Below, piece after piece: positions 42,412 through 51,021 of a DNA stretch of 64,000 nucleotides; position 1 is the stretch's first letter, and the number at the start of each line of letters is the position of its first letter. The notes beneath the pieces were generated by a model. It was not told the DNA's origin and did no database searches. It was given only the letters and a program-made list of their open reading frames with translations. The stretch is from Variovorax paradoxus B4 (GTDB lineage Bacteria; Pseudomonadota; Gammaproteobacteria; Burkholderiales; Burkholderiaceae_C): contig NC_022247.1 of NCBI RefSeq assembly GCF_000463015.1, positions 4,092,001-4,156,000 of the forward strand, read 5' to 3'. The position numbers and the translations under genes are program-made.

Positions 42412-43469
42412 GCCGCCGGGTCCCGGATCTCCCACCGGATCCTGTCGATCTCGGCCAGCACCTCGGGCGAGAGCGTGGTGCCGTAGGCATCGATGTCTTC
42501 GTCGAGTTGCGCCACCGATGTCACACCGATGATCGTGCTTGCCACCTGCCACTTGGTGTAGCAGAAGGCCAGCGCAAGCTGCGTGGGCGTCAGGCCGTTG
42601 TCGCGCGCGAGCTGGTTGTACAGGCGCGCGGCCTTCAGCGCATCGGGGCGGCCCCAGCGCAACTTGCGCACCGACTCGTAGCGCGTGATGCGCGCGGCCT
42701 CGGGCGCATCCGGCCCGGTGATGCCGCTCTTGTCGTACTTGCCGGTGAGCAGGCCGTAGGCCAGCGGCGAATAGGCCAGCAGCGACACGCCCAGCCGGTG
42801 CATCGTCTCGTCCAGGCCGTTCTCGACGCCGCGGCTCGCCAGGTTGTAGACGTTCTGCACCGTGGCCACGCGCGGCAACCCGTGCTGCTCGGCCAGCCGC
42901 ACGAACTCGTGCACACCGTAGGGCGTTTCGTTCGACAGGCCGATGGCGCGCACCTTGCCGGCCTTCACCAGCGCCGCAAAGGTTTCAAGCTGCTCCAGGA
43001 TCGGGGTCTGCGAGACCTCCTTGGCCGGGTCGTAGTAGATGTTGCCGAAGGCCGGTACATGGCGCTCGGGCCAGTGGATCTGGTACAGGTCGATGACGTC
43101 GGTCTTCAGCCGCTTCAGGCTGGCATTGCACGAGGCCACGATGTCGGCCGCCGTCATGCCCACGCCTTCGCGCACCCACGGCGTGTTGCGCAGCGGGCCG
43201 GCCACCTTGGTGGCGAGCGTGAGCTTCTGCCGCGCACCGGGGTTGGCCGCAAACCAGTTGCCGATGATGGTTTCGGTGACGCTGTAGGTTTCCTGGCGCG
43301 TGGGCACCGAGTACATCTCGGCCGTATCGATGAAATCGACGCCGCGCTCGAGCGAGCGGCTCAGGATGGCATGGGACGTGGGCTCGTCCACCTGCTCACC
43401 GAAGGTCATGGTGCCCAGGCAGATCGGGGTGACGTGCAGGTCGCTCTGGCCGAGTTGGATTTTTTTCAT
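42408..43469 (-). CDS. Aldo/keto reductase (Tas-like)
   Basis: A 353-residue NADPH-dependent oxidoreductase of the AKR fold. The catalytic residues are seen in DTAEMYS (Asp and Tyr) and TKVAGP (Lys), with His in YQIHWPER. The loop with VPTRQETYSVTE and the length agree with E. coli Tas-like proteins; the physiological substrate is unknown. The start is ATG 43467-43469. It is divergent from the alpha/beta hydrolase and translationally linked to ybaK downstream. Confidence 0.92.
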   Translation of the reverse strand: MKKIQLGQSDLHVTPICLGTMTFGEQVDEPTSHAILSRSLERGVDFIDTAEMYSVPTRQETYSVTETIIGNWFAANPGARQKLTLATKVAGPLRNTPWVREGVGMTAADIVASCNASLKRLKTDVIDLYQIHWPERHVPAFGNIYYDPAKEVSQTPILEQLETFAALVKAGKVRAIGLSNETPYGVHEFVRLAEQHGLPRVATVQNVYNLASRGVENGLDETMHRLGVSLLAYSPLAYGLLTGKYDKSGITGPDAPEAARITRYESVRKLRWGRPDALKAARLYNQLARDNGLTPTQLALAFCYTKWQVASTIIGVTSVAQLDEDIDAYGTTLSPEVLAEIDRIRWEIRDPAA

Positions 43470-43584
43470 GCGCGGGATGCTACCGCCCTCCCCCGCAATG
43501 CGCTGGCCACGAGCCGAAAACCCGAGCGGGCGCTGTCCTGTGCCGGACTGCGCCCCATCACAGGGCTCCTTATCATCGACGCCC

Positions 43585-44514
43585 ATGTACCAAGCCCTCC
43601 GCCCCTCGCGCAGCGAATTCGTGCCCGTGCGCAACCTCCGCTACCACGTGCGCGTCTGGGGCGAGCCCTCGCCCCGCAGGCCGCCGCTGGTGCTGCTGCA
43701 TGGGTGGATGGACGTGGCGGCCTCGTGGCAGTTCGTGGTCGACGCACTGGCCGAGGAGCGCTTCATCGTCGCGCCCGACTGGCGCGGCTTCGGCCTCACC
43801 GACGGCGGCGGTGTCGACAACTACTGGCTGCCCGACTACCTCGCCGATCTCGAATGGCTGCTCGACCACTACGCGGGCGAAGGCGATGCCGCGCGGCCGG
43901 TCGACCTGGTCGGCCACAGCATGGGCGGCAATGTCGCCATGCACTATGCGGGTGCGAGGCCCGAGCGAATCCGCCGCCTCGTCAACCTCGAAGGCTTCGG
44001 CATGCCGGCGCGCCAGCCCGAGGAAGCGCCCGCGCGCTATGGCCAATGGATCGACGAACTCAAGCGCCTGCACCGTGGCGAGATGGCGCTGGCGGGCTAT
44101 TCGGCCGTGGACGGCGTCGCGCGGCGGCTCATGAAGACCAACCCGCGCCTCACGCCCGACAAGGCCAACTGGCTTGCCAGCCATTGGTCGGCGCTCCAGG
44201 CGCAGGCCGACGGCAGCGAGCGCTGGCAGATCCTCGGCGACGCCGCGCACAAGATCGTCAACGCGAACATCTTCAGGGTCGACGAAACGCTTGCGCTCTA
44301 TGCGCGGATCTTGGCGCCCACGCTGATGGTCGAGGCCGCCGATGACAGCCTGCACGGCTGGTGGAAGAACCGCTACACGCTCGCTGAATTCCACGAACGG
44401 CTGGAGTCCGTGCCTTCGGTGCGCATCGAGCAAGTAGCCGACGCGGGCCACATGCTGCATCACGACCAGCCGCAGCGCGTGGCCGGACTGATCGAGCAGT
44501 TCCTGGCCGGCTGA
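43585..44514 (+). CDS. Alpha/beta hydrolase
   Basis: A 309-residue alpha/beta-hydrolase-fold enzyme. Catalytic parts are the oxyanion region LLHGWMDVAASW (about residues 37-48), nucleophile elbow GHSMGGN (Ser near 114), an acid near EAADDSLHG and the late His in DAGHMLHHDQP. This close-to-esterase arrangement does not fix a substrate. The stop lies 13 bases from the stop of the converging racemase gene. Confidence 0.9.
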   Translation: MYQALRPSRSEFVPVRNLRYHVRVWGEPSPRRPPLVLLHGWMDVAASWQFVVDALAEERFIVAPDWRGFGLTDGGGVDNYWLPDYLADLEWLLDHYAGEGDAARPVDLVGHSMGGNVAMHYAGARPERIRRLVNLEGFGMPARQPEEAPARYGQWIDELKRLHRGEMALAGYSAVDGVARRLMKTNPRLTPDKANWLASHWSALQAQADGSERWQILGDAAHKIVNANIFRVDETLALYARILAPTLMVEAADDSLHGWWKNRYTLAEFHERLESVPSVRIEQVADAGHMLHHDQPQRVAGLIEQFLAG

Positions 44515-44527
44515 ACCGGCCGGCGCC

Positions 44528-45220
44528 TCAGGCCACCGCGCGCCGCAGCGCCGCGCGCGCCAGAAGCCGTGTGGAGTCGAGCGTGGGCAGCGGCGAATTC
44601 ACGTCGTTCATGATCAGCGGAATCTCGGTGCAGCCGAGCACCACCGCATCGCAGCCCTCGTCGTCCTTCATGCGCTGGATGACGCGCCGGAACGCCAGGA
44701 CCGCGTCGGGCGTGAACACACCGCGGACCAGCTCGTCCATGATGATGCGGTTGATCTCCTCGCGCTCCCCGGGCGTGGGCCGGACGTATTCGAGCCCCCT
44801 GGCCGACAGCTTCTCGGGATAGACCTCGCTGTCGACCAGCCAGCGCGTGCCGGTGATGGCAAGGCGCCGGAAACCGCGCTGCACGGCCTCGTCGGCCACG
44901 CACTCCGCAATATGCAGCCACGGCAGCGGCGAACGCGCCTCGATGAAAGGCAGCGCCTGGTGGATCGTGTTGTCGGGGCAGACCAGAAAGTCGGCGCCGA
45001 TCTTCGCGAGCTTGCTCGCCGAGGCAAGCATCACCTCGCCCACGCCATGCCAGTCGTTGCGGTAGATGTGCGCCATGTAGTCCGCGAGCGATGGCGTGTG
45101 CATGGCCACTTCGGGATGCGCATGCGGGCCGAGCAGTTCGGCTCCCTCCACGCAGATGGTCTGGTAGCAGAGTGCCGCGCCTTCGGCGGAACATCCGACG
45201 ATTCCGATGTGCTGGGTCAT
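44528..45220 (-). CDS. Aspartate/glutamate racemase family protein
   Basis: 230 residues of the Asp/Glu/hydantoin racemase superfamily. The two catalytic cysteines are in IGIVGCSAEG near residue 12 and VLGCTEIPL near residue 196. The amino acid racemised is not predictable; it may be aspartate or glutamate, or it may act on a broader range (YgeA-like). ATG 45220 (MTQH) was preferred over a GTG two codons upstream. Confidence 0.9.
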   Translation of the reverse strand: MTQHIGIVGCSAEGAALCYQTICVEGAELLGPHAHPEVAMHTPSLADYMAHIYRNDWHGVGEVMLASASKLAKIGADFLVCPDNTIHQALPFIEARSPLPWLHIAECVADEAVQRGFRRLAITGTRWLVDSEVYPEKLSARGLEYVRPTPGEREEINRIIMDELVRGVFTPDAVLAFRRVIQRMKDDEGCDAVVLGCTEIPLIMNDVNSPLPTLDSTRLLARAALRRAVA

Positions 45221-45272
45221 CCGCACATGCTACAAGCCCGACGCCCGAGCGCGCCGGGCCGGCCCGGAAAAC

Positions 45273-45635
45273 TCAGTTTTCCTCGGCGGCGTCGTTGCCC
45301 GTGAGCATCAGCACCTCCTCGACGAAGGCATCGAAATTCGGCAGTGCGGCGGGCAGCGGCCGCAGGGGCGCGGCCCCTGCGTCATCGACAAAATGGTCCA
45401 CGCCGGCCGGCAGGCTCACCCATTCGCCCGCTTCGAACAGCAGGCCCAGGTAGCCGCCGTCTTCCGCAGGCACGTAGAACAGCGTCGCGCGGTCGAGCAC
45501 CCGCTGCCCCACCGGCGCGTCGTCTTCGCGGCCCCATGCAATGCCCTGCCGCGCCAGGCGCTCGGTGATCCGCCCGTCGCACACATGCGTGTCGCGCCAG
45601 CTTCCTTCGGTATCGAAAACAGCGAGCACGGGCAT
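45273..45635 (-). CDS. Small cytosolic protein, possible cupin fold
   Basis: 120 residues, not recognised with confidence. A stretch of YVPAEDGGYLGLLFEAGEWVSLPAGVDHFVD looks like the second half of a cupin barrel (G-x-W-x-x-x-P-x-G-x-x-H) as in acireductone-dioxygenase-like proteins, but the first metal-binding motif is missing. No signal peptide. It lies between the racemase and metQ genes, all leftward; the spacing to metQ is 23 bases, so it may share its transcript. Confidence 0.6.
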   Translation of the reverse strand: MPVLAVFDTEGSWRDTHVCDGRITERLARQGIAWGREDDAPVGQRVLDRATLFYVPAEDGGYLGLLFEAGEWVSLPAGVDHFVDDAGAAPLRPLPAALPNFDAFVEEVLMLTGNDAAEEN

Positions 45636-45658
45636 GGGCGTCCTTTGCTTGAGAAAAA

Positions 45659-46480
45659 TTACTGCAGGAAGCTGGGCTTGGCGTAGCCCTGGAACTTGCT
45701 GTCGACCACGGCCTTGAATTCCTTCGAGCGGTAGGCCTCGGCAATGTCCTTGGCCCAGGGCGCGTTCCTGTCCGCGCTCTTCACGGCCACCACGTTCAGA
45801 TAGTAGTCGGGCGTCTTCTCGAGCACCACGGCTTCGTTGAGCTTCAGGCCCGACGAGATCGCGAAGTTGCCGTTGACGATGGCGTACTCGGTGTCGCCCA
45901 GCGAGCGCGGCAGCTGTGCGGCCTCGAGCGGAATGAACTTGAGCTTCTTCGGGTTCTCGGCCACGTCCTTCTCGGACGCGCGCAGCGCATCGACACCGGG
46001 CTTGATGGTGATGAGCTTGTTCTGCTCCAGCAGCACCAAGGCACGGGCCAGGTTGCTCGGGTCGTTGGGCAGCGTGAAGCGGTCGCCCTCTTTCACCTCG
46101 GCCAGCGTCTTGCGCTTGGTGGAGTACACGCCCAGCGGCGCAATGGGGCCCTGCACCAGCTCGGCGAGGTCGAGCTTCTGGTCGGCCGAGAACTTCTTCA
46201 GGTAGACCTGGTGCTGGAAGAAGTTGGCATCGAGCGAGCCTTGCGCGAGCGCGAGGTTGGGCTGCACGTAGTCGTTGAACTCGACCAGCTTCACCTTGTA
46301 GCCCTTTTTCTCGAGGATGGGCACGATGCCGACCTTGAGCTGGTCGATGTTGGAGCCGGCGGTACCGCCGATCACGAGGTTCTTCTTGGCTTCCTGGGCC
46401 TGTGCCAGCGAAAGGCCGCCGAACGACAGGGCAGCCAGGGACAGGGCAAGGACGGAGCGGCGCAGCAGTGCGGTTTTCAT
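45659..46480 (-). CDS. metQ: MetQ/NlpA-family substrate-binding protein 1
   Basis: A 273-residue periplasmic binding protein of the NlpA/MetQ family. A signal peptide ends near AQAQE (about residue 29), without a clear lipobox Cys. The core has VIGGTAGSNIDQLKVG, LDANFFQHQVYL, GVYSTKRKTLAEVKEGDRF, LPNDPSNLARALVLL and a late PDYYLNVVAVKSAD. It should deliver methionine or a related compound to MetNI. It is the last gene of metN-metI-metQ. Confidence 0.92.
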   Translation of the reverse strand: MKTALLRRSVLALSLAALSFGGLSLAQAQEAKKNLVIGGTAGSNIDQLKVGIVPILEKKGYKVKLVEFNDYVQPNLALAQGSLDANFFQHQVYLKKFSADQKLDLAELVQGPIAPLGVYSTKRKTLAEVKEGDRFTLPNDPSNLARALVLLEQNKLITIKPGVDALRASEKDVAENPKKLKFIPLEAAQLPRSLGDTEYAIVNGNFAISSGLKLNEAVVLEKTPDYYLNVVAVKSADRNAPWAKDIAEAYRSKEFKAVVDSKFQGYAKPSFLQ

Positions 46481-46513
46481 GGGATCAAAAAAAGAAGAGA
46501 ACAAGAAAGGAAT

Positions 46514-47176
46514 TCAACGCTTGTCCAGCCTGCGCGCCGTGGTGTTGCCCACGAATTGCAGGATCTGTACCAGCACCACGAGCAGCGCCACGGTGAGCAC
46601 CATCACGTCGGTCTGGAAGCGGTAGTAGCCATAGCGGATGGCCAGGTCGCCGATGCCGCCGCCGCCCACCACGCCGGCAATTGCCGAGTACGAGAGAAAG
46701 CTCACCGCCAGCACCGTGAGCGCGAGCACCAATCCGGAGCGCGCCTCGACCACCAGCACGCGCCAGACGATCTGCAGCTCCGAGGCGCCCATGGCATGCG
46801 CCGCCTCGATCACGCCACGCGGCACTTCGCGCAGGCACTGGTCGACCAGCCGCGCAAAGTACGGAATGGCCGCGAACGACAGCGGCACCGCGGCCGCCAG
46901 CGGGCCGATGGAAGTGCCCGCGATCACCCGCGTGAACGGCACCAGCGCCACCAGCAGGATGATGAAAGGAAACGAGCGCACGGTGTTCACGATCCAGTTG
47001 AGCACCAGGAACGCCGGCTTGTTCTCGAGCGACTGGCCCGGGCCCAGCAGAAACAGCAGGATGCCCAGCGGCCCGCCGATCAGCACCGCGGCCGAGAGGC
47101 CGATGGCCAGCATCATGAAGGTCTGGCCGGTGGCCACCCACAGCTCGGGGAGGATGGGGGCGATGTTCTCAAACAT
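46514..47176 (-). CDS. metI: Methionine-type ABC transporter permease
   Basis: 220 residues with five membrane helices. The EAA loop for contact with the ATPase is EAAHAMGASELQIVWRVLV (about residues 126-144). Family-typical sequences TVRSFPFIILLVALVPFTR and YGYYRFQTDVM are seen. ATG 47174-47176 lies inside the end of metN (8-base overlap), so translation is coupled. Together with MetN it forms the inner-membrane channel. Confidence 0.95.
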   Translation of the reverse strand: MFENIAPILPELWVATGQTFMMLAIGLSAAVLIGGPLGILLFLLGPGQSLENKPAFLVLNWIVNTVRSFPFIILLVALVPFTRVIAGTSIGPLAAAVPLSFAAIPYFARLVDQCLREVPRGVIEAAHAMGASELQIVWRVLVVEARSGLVLALTVLAVSFLSYSAIAGVVGGGGIGDLAIRYGYYRFQTDVMVLTVALLVVLVQILQFVGNTTARRLDKR

Positions 47177-48041
47177 AGGCCACCTCCTGCGGGCTGCGCT
47201 GCAATGACGGCGGGCGCGGCGCGATGGGTTCGCGCGCCTCGCGTTCGCGGCGGCGCACCAGCTCGTCGATCTCGCGGCCCAACGCCGTCTTGCGCTCTTC
47301 GCTCGGCGCATCGACCACGGCGAACTGCTCCACCAGCCGGCCCTTCTCCAGGATGGCCACATTGCGGCACAGCACCTCGACCACCGAGAGTTCGTGCGTG
47401 ACGATCACGATCGTCACGCCGATCTTCTGGTTGATGTCGCGCAGCGTTTCGAGCAGCGCGCGCGTGGTTTCGGTGTCGAGCGCCGAGGTGGGCTCGTCGC
47501 ACAGCAGCACCTGCGGCCGCGGCGCCAGTGCGCGCGCAATGGCCACGCGCTGCTTCTGCCCGCCCGAGAGCTGCGCCGGATAGGTGTCGATCTTCTCGGC
47601 CAGGCCCACCAGGGCCAGGCACTCGCGCACGCGGGCATCGATCTCGGCCTTGGAGTGCCGGCCGTGGATCTTCAGCGGGAAGGCCACGTTGTCGAACACC
47701 GTGGCGTTCTGCAGCAGGTTGAACTGCTGGAAGATCATGCCGATGTTCTGGCGCGTGTCGCGCAGCTCGCGGCGCGAGAGCGTGGTGAGGTCGCGCCCGC
47801 CCACGAAGACCTGGCCCGCATCGGGCCGCTCCAGCAGGTTGATGAGGCGCAGCAGCGTCGACTTGCCCGCGCCGCTCTTGCCGATCAGGCCGAACACGTC
47901 GCCCTGGCGGATGTCGAGCGAGAGCGACTGCACGGCGTCGAACACCTCGCCGCTGGGCAGTGCGAATGACTTCTGCACGGATTGAAGACGGATGACGGGC
48001 TGCGCGTTGCCGCGGCCCGCATCGGACGGAGGGTTGCTCAT
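47169..48041 (-). CDS. metN: Methionine-type ABC transporter ATP-binding protein
   Basis: A 290-residue ABC ATPase. Walker A is GKSGAGKST, signature LSGGQKQR, Walker B LLCDEPTSALD and the switch His is in IVTHELSVVE. The family-typical N-terminal VIRLQSVQKSF is present. The usual C-terminal ACT-like (C2) regulatory domain of E. coli MetN looks absent: the last 50 residues after the ATPase core are short and charged. Substrate inhibition would then be lost or different. It is divergent from a second metQ-type gene. Confidence 0.94.
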   Translation of the reverse strand: MSNPPSDAGRGNAQPVIRLQSVQKSFALPSGEVFDAVQSLSLDIRQGDVFGLIGKSGAGKSTLLRLINLLERPDAGQVFVGGRDLTTLSRRELRDTRQNIGMIFQQFNLLQNATVFDNVAFPLKIHGRHSKAEIDARVRECLALVGLAEKIDTYPAQLSGGQKQRVAIARALAPRPQVLLCDEPTSALDTETTRALLETLRDINQKIGVTIVIVTHELSVVEVLCRNVAILEKGRLVEQFAVVDAPSEERKTALGREIDELVRRREREAREPIAPRPPSLQRSPQEVAYV

Positions 48042-48280
48042 AAAAAAGGCAGCGGCGGGCGCGGAGCCGGCCGCAAAGGTTCGCGAAAAGGGGCCGAGTA
48101 TGAAAACAAAGGCGTCAAAAGGGAACGAACAAATCGGCTCGTGCTTATGTGCAAAAACGCATAAGGCATGCGACGCACGGCCATTCGAGGCCATATCGAT
48201 ATGCGCATTCGTTCGTTCCCAAACGCGCCGGGCAGTGCCACATTCGCGCCTTCCTTTTTTTGTGATCGCACACCCGATTT
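48042..48280. promoter_or_regulatory. Divergent promoter region between metN and the second metQ gene
   Basis: 239 bases with two inverted repeats: an imperfect one at 48144-48166 (CTTATGTG with CGCATAAG around an A-rich loop) and the perfect 12-base palindrome CATATCGATATG at 48192-48203. Either might be an operator for shared control of both units. No known methionine riboswitch or MetJ box is recognised. Confidence 0.4.
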
Positions 48281-49099
48281 ATGCAGAACTCCCTTCGCCG
48301 CCGCAGCCTCTTCCTTGCCACGCTGGCCGCCGCCCTCTTCTGCGGCAGCGCCGCTTTCGCGCAGGACAACAACAGGAACACCGTCAAGGTCGGCATCTCG
48401 GTCGGCAGCGCCGAGCAGGTGTTCGAGGTGGTGAAGAAGGTGGCCGCCAAGGACGGCCTGAACATCCAGCTCGTGGTATTCAACGACTACCAGTTGCCCA
48501 ATGCCGCGCTGGCCTCGGGCGACCTGGACGCCAACGCCTTCCAGCACCAGCCCTTCCTCGACAACCAGAACAAGGCGCGCGGCTTCGACATCGTGCCCGT
48601 GGGCCTCACCATCACCGCGCCGCTGGGCTTCTACTCGCGCAAGATCAAGACGATCGACCAGTTGCCCGACGGCGCGGCGGTCGGCATCCAGAACGATCCG
48701 TCGAACGGCAACCGCGCCCTGCTGCTGTTGCAGTCGGCCGGCCTCGTCACGTTGAAGCCCGAGGCGGTGAAGAACAACACGGCCACGCCGCTGGACGTGG
48801 TGAGCAACCCGAAGAAGCTCAAGCTCGTGCCGCTCGATGCCGCCCAGCTCCCGCGCTCGCTCGACGACCTGGCCATTGCCGCCATCAACAACGACTACGC
48901 CGAGAAGGCCGGGCTGTCGCTGAACAAGGACGCTGTGATCAAGGAGGCCGCGAAGAGCCCCTATGCCAACCTGATCGCCGTGCGCCGCGCCGACAAGGAC
49001 AAGCCCTGGGCCAGGCGGCTGGTCGCGGCCTACCAGTCGCCGGAGGTGAGGAGCTTCATCGAGACGCAGTTCAAGGGCTCGCTGGTTCCCGCGTTCTGA
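48281..49099 (+). CDS. metQ: MetQ/NlpA-family substrate-binding protein 2
   Basis: 272 residues, a paralogue of the metQ product encoded on the other side of metNI. A signal peptide (about residues 1-27, AFA-QD) has no lipobox. The core has KVGISVGSAEQVFEVVKKV, LDANAFQHQPFLD, LPDGAAVGIQNDPSNGNRALLLL and LDDLAIAAINNDYAEKAG. The unusual SVGSAEQ instead of GGTAGSN in the first strand-loop suggests a different ligand preference. No transporter genes accompany it directly, so it may feed the divergent MetNI. Confidence 0.92.
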   Translation: MQNSLRRRSLFLATLAAALFCGSAAFAQDNNRNTVKVGISVGSAEQVFEVVKKVAAKDGLNIQLVVFNDYQLPNAALASGDLDANAFQHQPFLDNQNKARGFDIVPVGLTITAPLGFYSRKIKTIDQLPDGAAVGIQNDPSNGNRALLLLQSAGLVTLKPEAVKNNTATPLDVVSNPKKLKLVPLDAAQLPRSLDDLAIAAINNDYAEKAGLSLNKDAVIKEAAKSPYANLIAVRRADKDKPWARRLVAAYQSPEVRSFIETQFKGSLVPAF

Positions 49100-49111
49100 G
49101 CCGGGAAAGCC

Positions 49112-49146
49112 CCCATCCCAGCCTTCCCCCGGAAGGGGAAGGAGCA
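49112..49146. repeat. Comamonadaceae-type extragenic hairpin repeat
   Basis: After the second metQ stop, an 8-bp stem CCTTCCCC with GGGGAAGG around a short loop (CGGAA), within a C-rich then G-rich context. There is no T-tract, so it is more like one of the abundant dispersed hairpin repeats of this bacterial family than a normal terminator. From memory of such genomes; a genome search would settle it. Confidence 0.5.
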
Positions 49147-49223
49147 ATACAGCGCCGTTCCGGGGCGGGTTATCGGTCCGTGAGAAAATGCCGGGTTTCC
49201 CCCGAACACAGTCAGGACACCCC

Positions 49224-50328
49224 ATGGACGCAGAACAAATCAACCAGATCGGCGCAACGCTTGCAGACCTGAGCGCCCGGACTGCGGATTTACGGAGGTA
49301 TCTTTGACTACGATGCCAAAGCCGAACGCCTGAGGACGGTTAACGCATCGCTCGAAGATCCCAACGTCTGGAACGACCCCAAGAAGGCCCAGGAACTGGG
49401 CCGCGAGAAAAAGTCGCTCGACGACGTGGTCGTCACGCTCGACCGCCTCACCAGCGGCCTGTCGGACAACACCGAGCTCTACGAGATGTCGAAGGAAGAC
49501 GGCGACATGGACGGCTTGCAGTCCATTGCCGATGACGCCGCCGCGCTCGAAGCCGACATCAAGCAGCTCGAATTCCGCCGGATGTTCAACAACCCGGCCG
49601 ATCCGCTCAACGCCTTCGTCGACATCCAGGCCGGCGCGGGCGGCACCGAGGCCTGCGACTGGGCCAGCATGCTGCTGCGCCAGTACCTGAAGTACGCCGA
49701 GCGCAAGGGCTTCAAGACGCAGATCGAAGACGAAACCCCGGGCGACACCGCGGGCATCAAGGGCGCGACCATCAAGGTCGAGGGCGACTACGCCTTCGGC
49801 CTCTTGCGCACCGAGACCGGCGTGCACCGCCTGGTGCGCAAGTCGCCGTTCGACTCGTCGGGCGGGCGCCACACCAGCTTTGCCAGCATCTTCGTGTACC
49901 CGGAAATCGACGACTCGATCGAGATCGACATCAACCCTTCGGACGTGCGCACCGACACCTTCCGCGCCAGCGGCGCAGGCGGCCAGCACATCAACAAGAC
50001 CGACTCGGCCGTGCGCCTGACGCACATCCCCACCGGCATCGTGGTGCAGTGCCAGGACGGCCGCAGCCAGCACAGCAACCGCGACGTGGCGTGGAAGCGC
50101 CTGCGCTCGCGCCTGTACGACCACGAGATGCGCAAGCGCCAGGAAGAGCAGCAGAAGCTCGAGGACAGCAAGACCGACGTGGGCTGGGGCCACCAGATCC
50201 GCAGCTACGTGCTGGACAACAGCCGCATCAAGGACCTGCGCACCAACGTCGAAGTCTCGGCCACGCAGAAGGTGCTCGACGGCGACCTCGATGTGTTCAT
50301 CGAAGCCTCTCTCAAGCAAGGCGTGTAA
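49224..50328 (+). CDS. prfB: Peptide chain release factor 2 with programmed +1 frameshift
   Basis: Codes for RF2, 367 residues, which recognises UGA and UAA. The first 27 codons end at CTT (49302-49304) followed by an in-frame TGA (49305-49307); a +1 shift skips T49305 and continues at GAC (D-Y-D-A). The slippery CTT-TGA-C is preceded by a GGAGG Shine-Dalgarno-like sequence at 49294-49298, the standard autoregulatory signal. The RF2 anticodon-like tripeptide SPF is in RKSPFDSSG, and the peptidyl-tRNA hydrolysis motif GGQ is in [11 protein letters not shown]. The shift makes synthesis rise when RF2 is scarce. Confidence 0.98.
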
Positions 50329-50331
50329 CCG

Positions 50332-51021
50332 ATGAGCTTGACGCACGGGAAGGTCGAAGCCTTCATCTTCGACATGGACGGCACCATGATCGACTCCATG
50401 CCGTGGCATGCGCGCTCGTGGGTGGAGTTTGTCGAACGCCACGGGCTGAAGCTCGACGTGACCGACATCCTTGCGCGCACCACGGGCCGCACCGGCGCCG
50501 AGTGCATGCGCGAGCTGTTCGAGCGCGAGCTTGCCGACGACGAGTGCCAGGCCCTGGTGCACGAGAAGGAAGAGATCTACCGCGCCCTCTTTCACGACAA
50601 CTTCACCGAAGTGGCCGGCTTCACCGCCTTTGCCAAGATCGCCGTGGCACGCGGCCTGAAGGTGGCCGTGGGCACGGCGGGTGACAAGCACAACATCGAG
50701 TTTGCGATGTCGCGCCTGAAGATGGACCCGCTGCCGCTGGCCATCGTGGGCGGCGACGAAGGCTTTGCCGGCAAGCCCACGCCCGAGATCTTTCTGGAGG
50801 CCGCGCGCCGCATCGGCGTGGCGCCCGAGCGCTGCATCGTCTTTGAAGATGCCCCCTTCGGCATCGAGGCCGCGCGCCGCGGCGGCATGCGTGCCGTGGC
50901 CGTGTGCAGCACCCATTCCGCCGCCGAGCTTGCCGGCCCCCATGTGATTGCCGCGGTTCGCGACTACGACGAACTCGCCCATTCGAACTTTCTGGAGACA
51001 CTCGATGCTGCTGCAGCGTGA
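50332..51021 (+). CDS. HAD-superfamily phosphatase (beta-phosphoglucomutase-like)
   Basis: A 229-residue HAD hydrolase. Motif I is FDMDGTMIDS (nucleophile Asp near residue 14), motif II is GTAG near 114, and motifs III/IV are KPTPEIFLEAARRIGV and IVFEDAPFGIEAA. The long helical cap after motif I puts it with the sugar-phosphate phosphatases/beta-phosphoglucomutases. Substrate unknown. It starts 3 bases after prfB, and its stop overlaps the beginning of pepN by 17 bases, so the three genes form one unit. Confidence 0.9.
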   Translation: MSLTHGKVEAFIFDMDGTMIDSMPWHARSWVEFVERHGLKLDVTDILARTTGRTGAECMRELFERELADDECQALVHEKEEIYRALFHDNFTEVAGFTAFAKIAVARGLKVAVGTAGDKHNIEFAMSRLKMDPLPLAIVGGDEGFAGKPTPEIFLEAARRIGVAPERCIVFEDAPFGIEAARRGGMRAVAVCSTHSAAELAGPHVIAAVRDYDELAHSNFLETLDAAAA

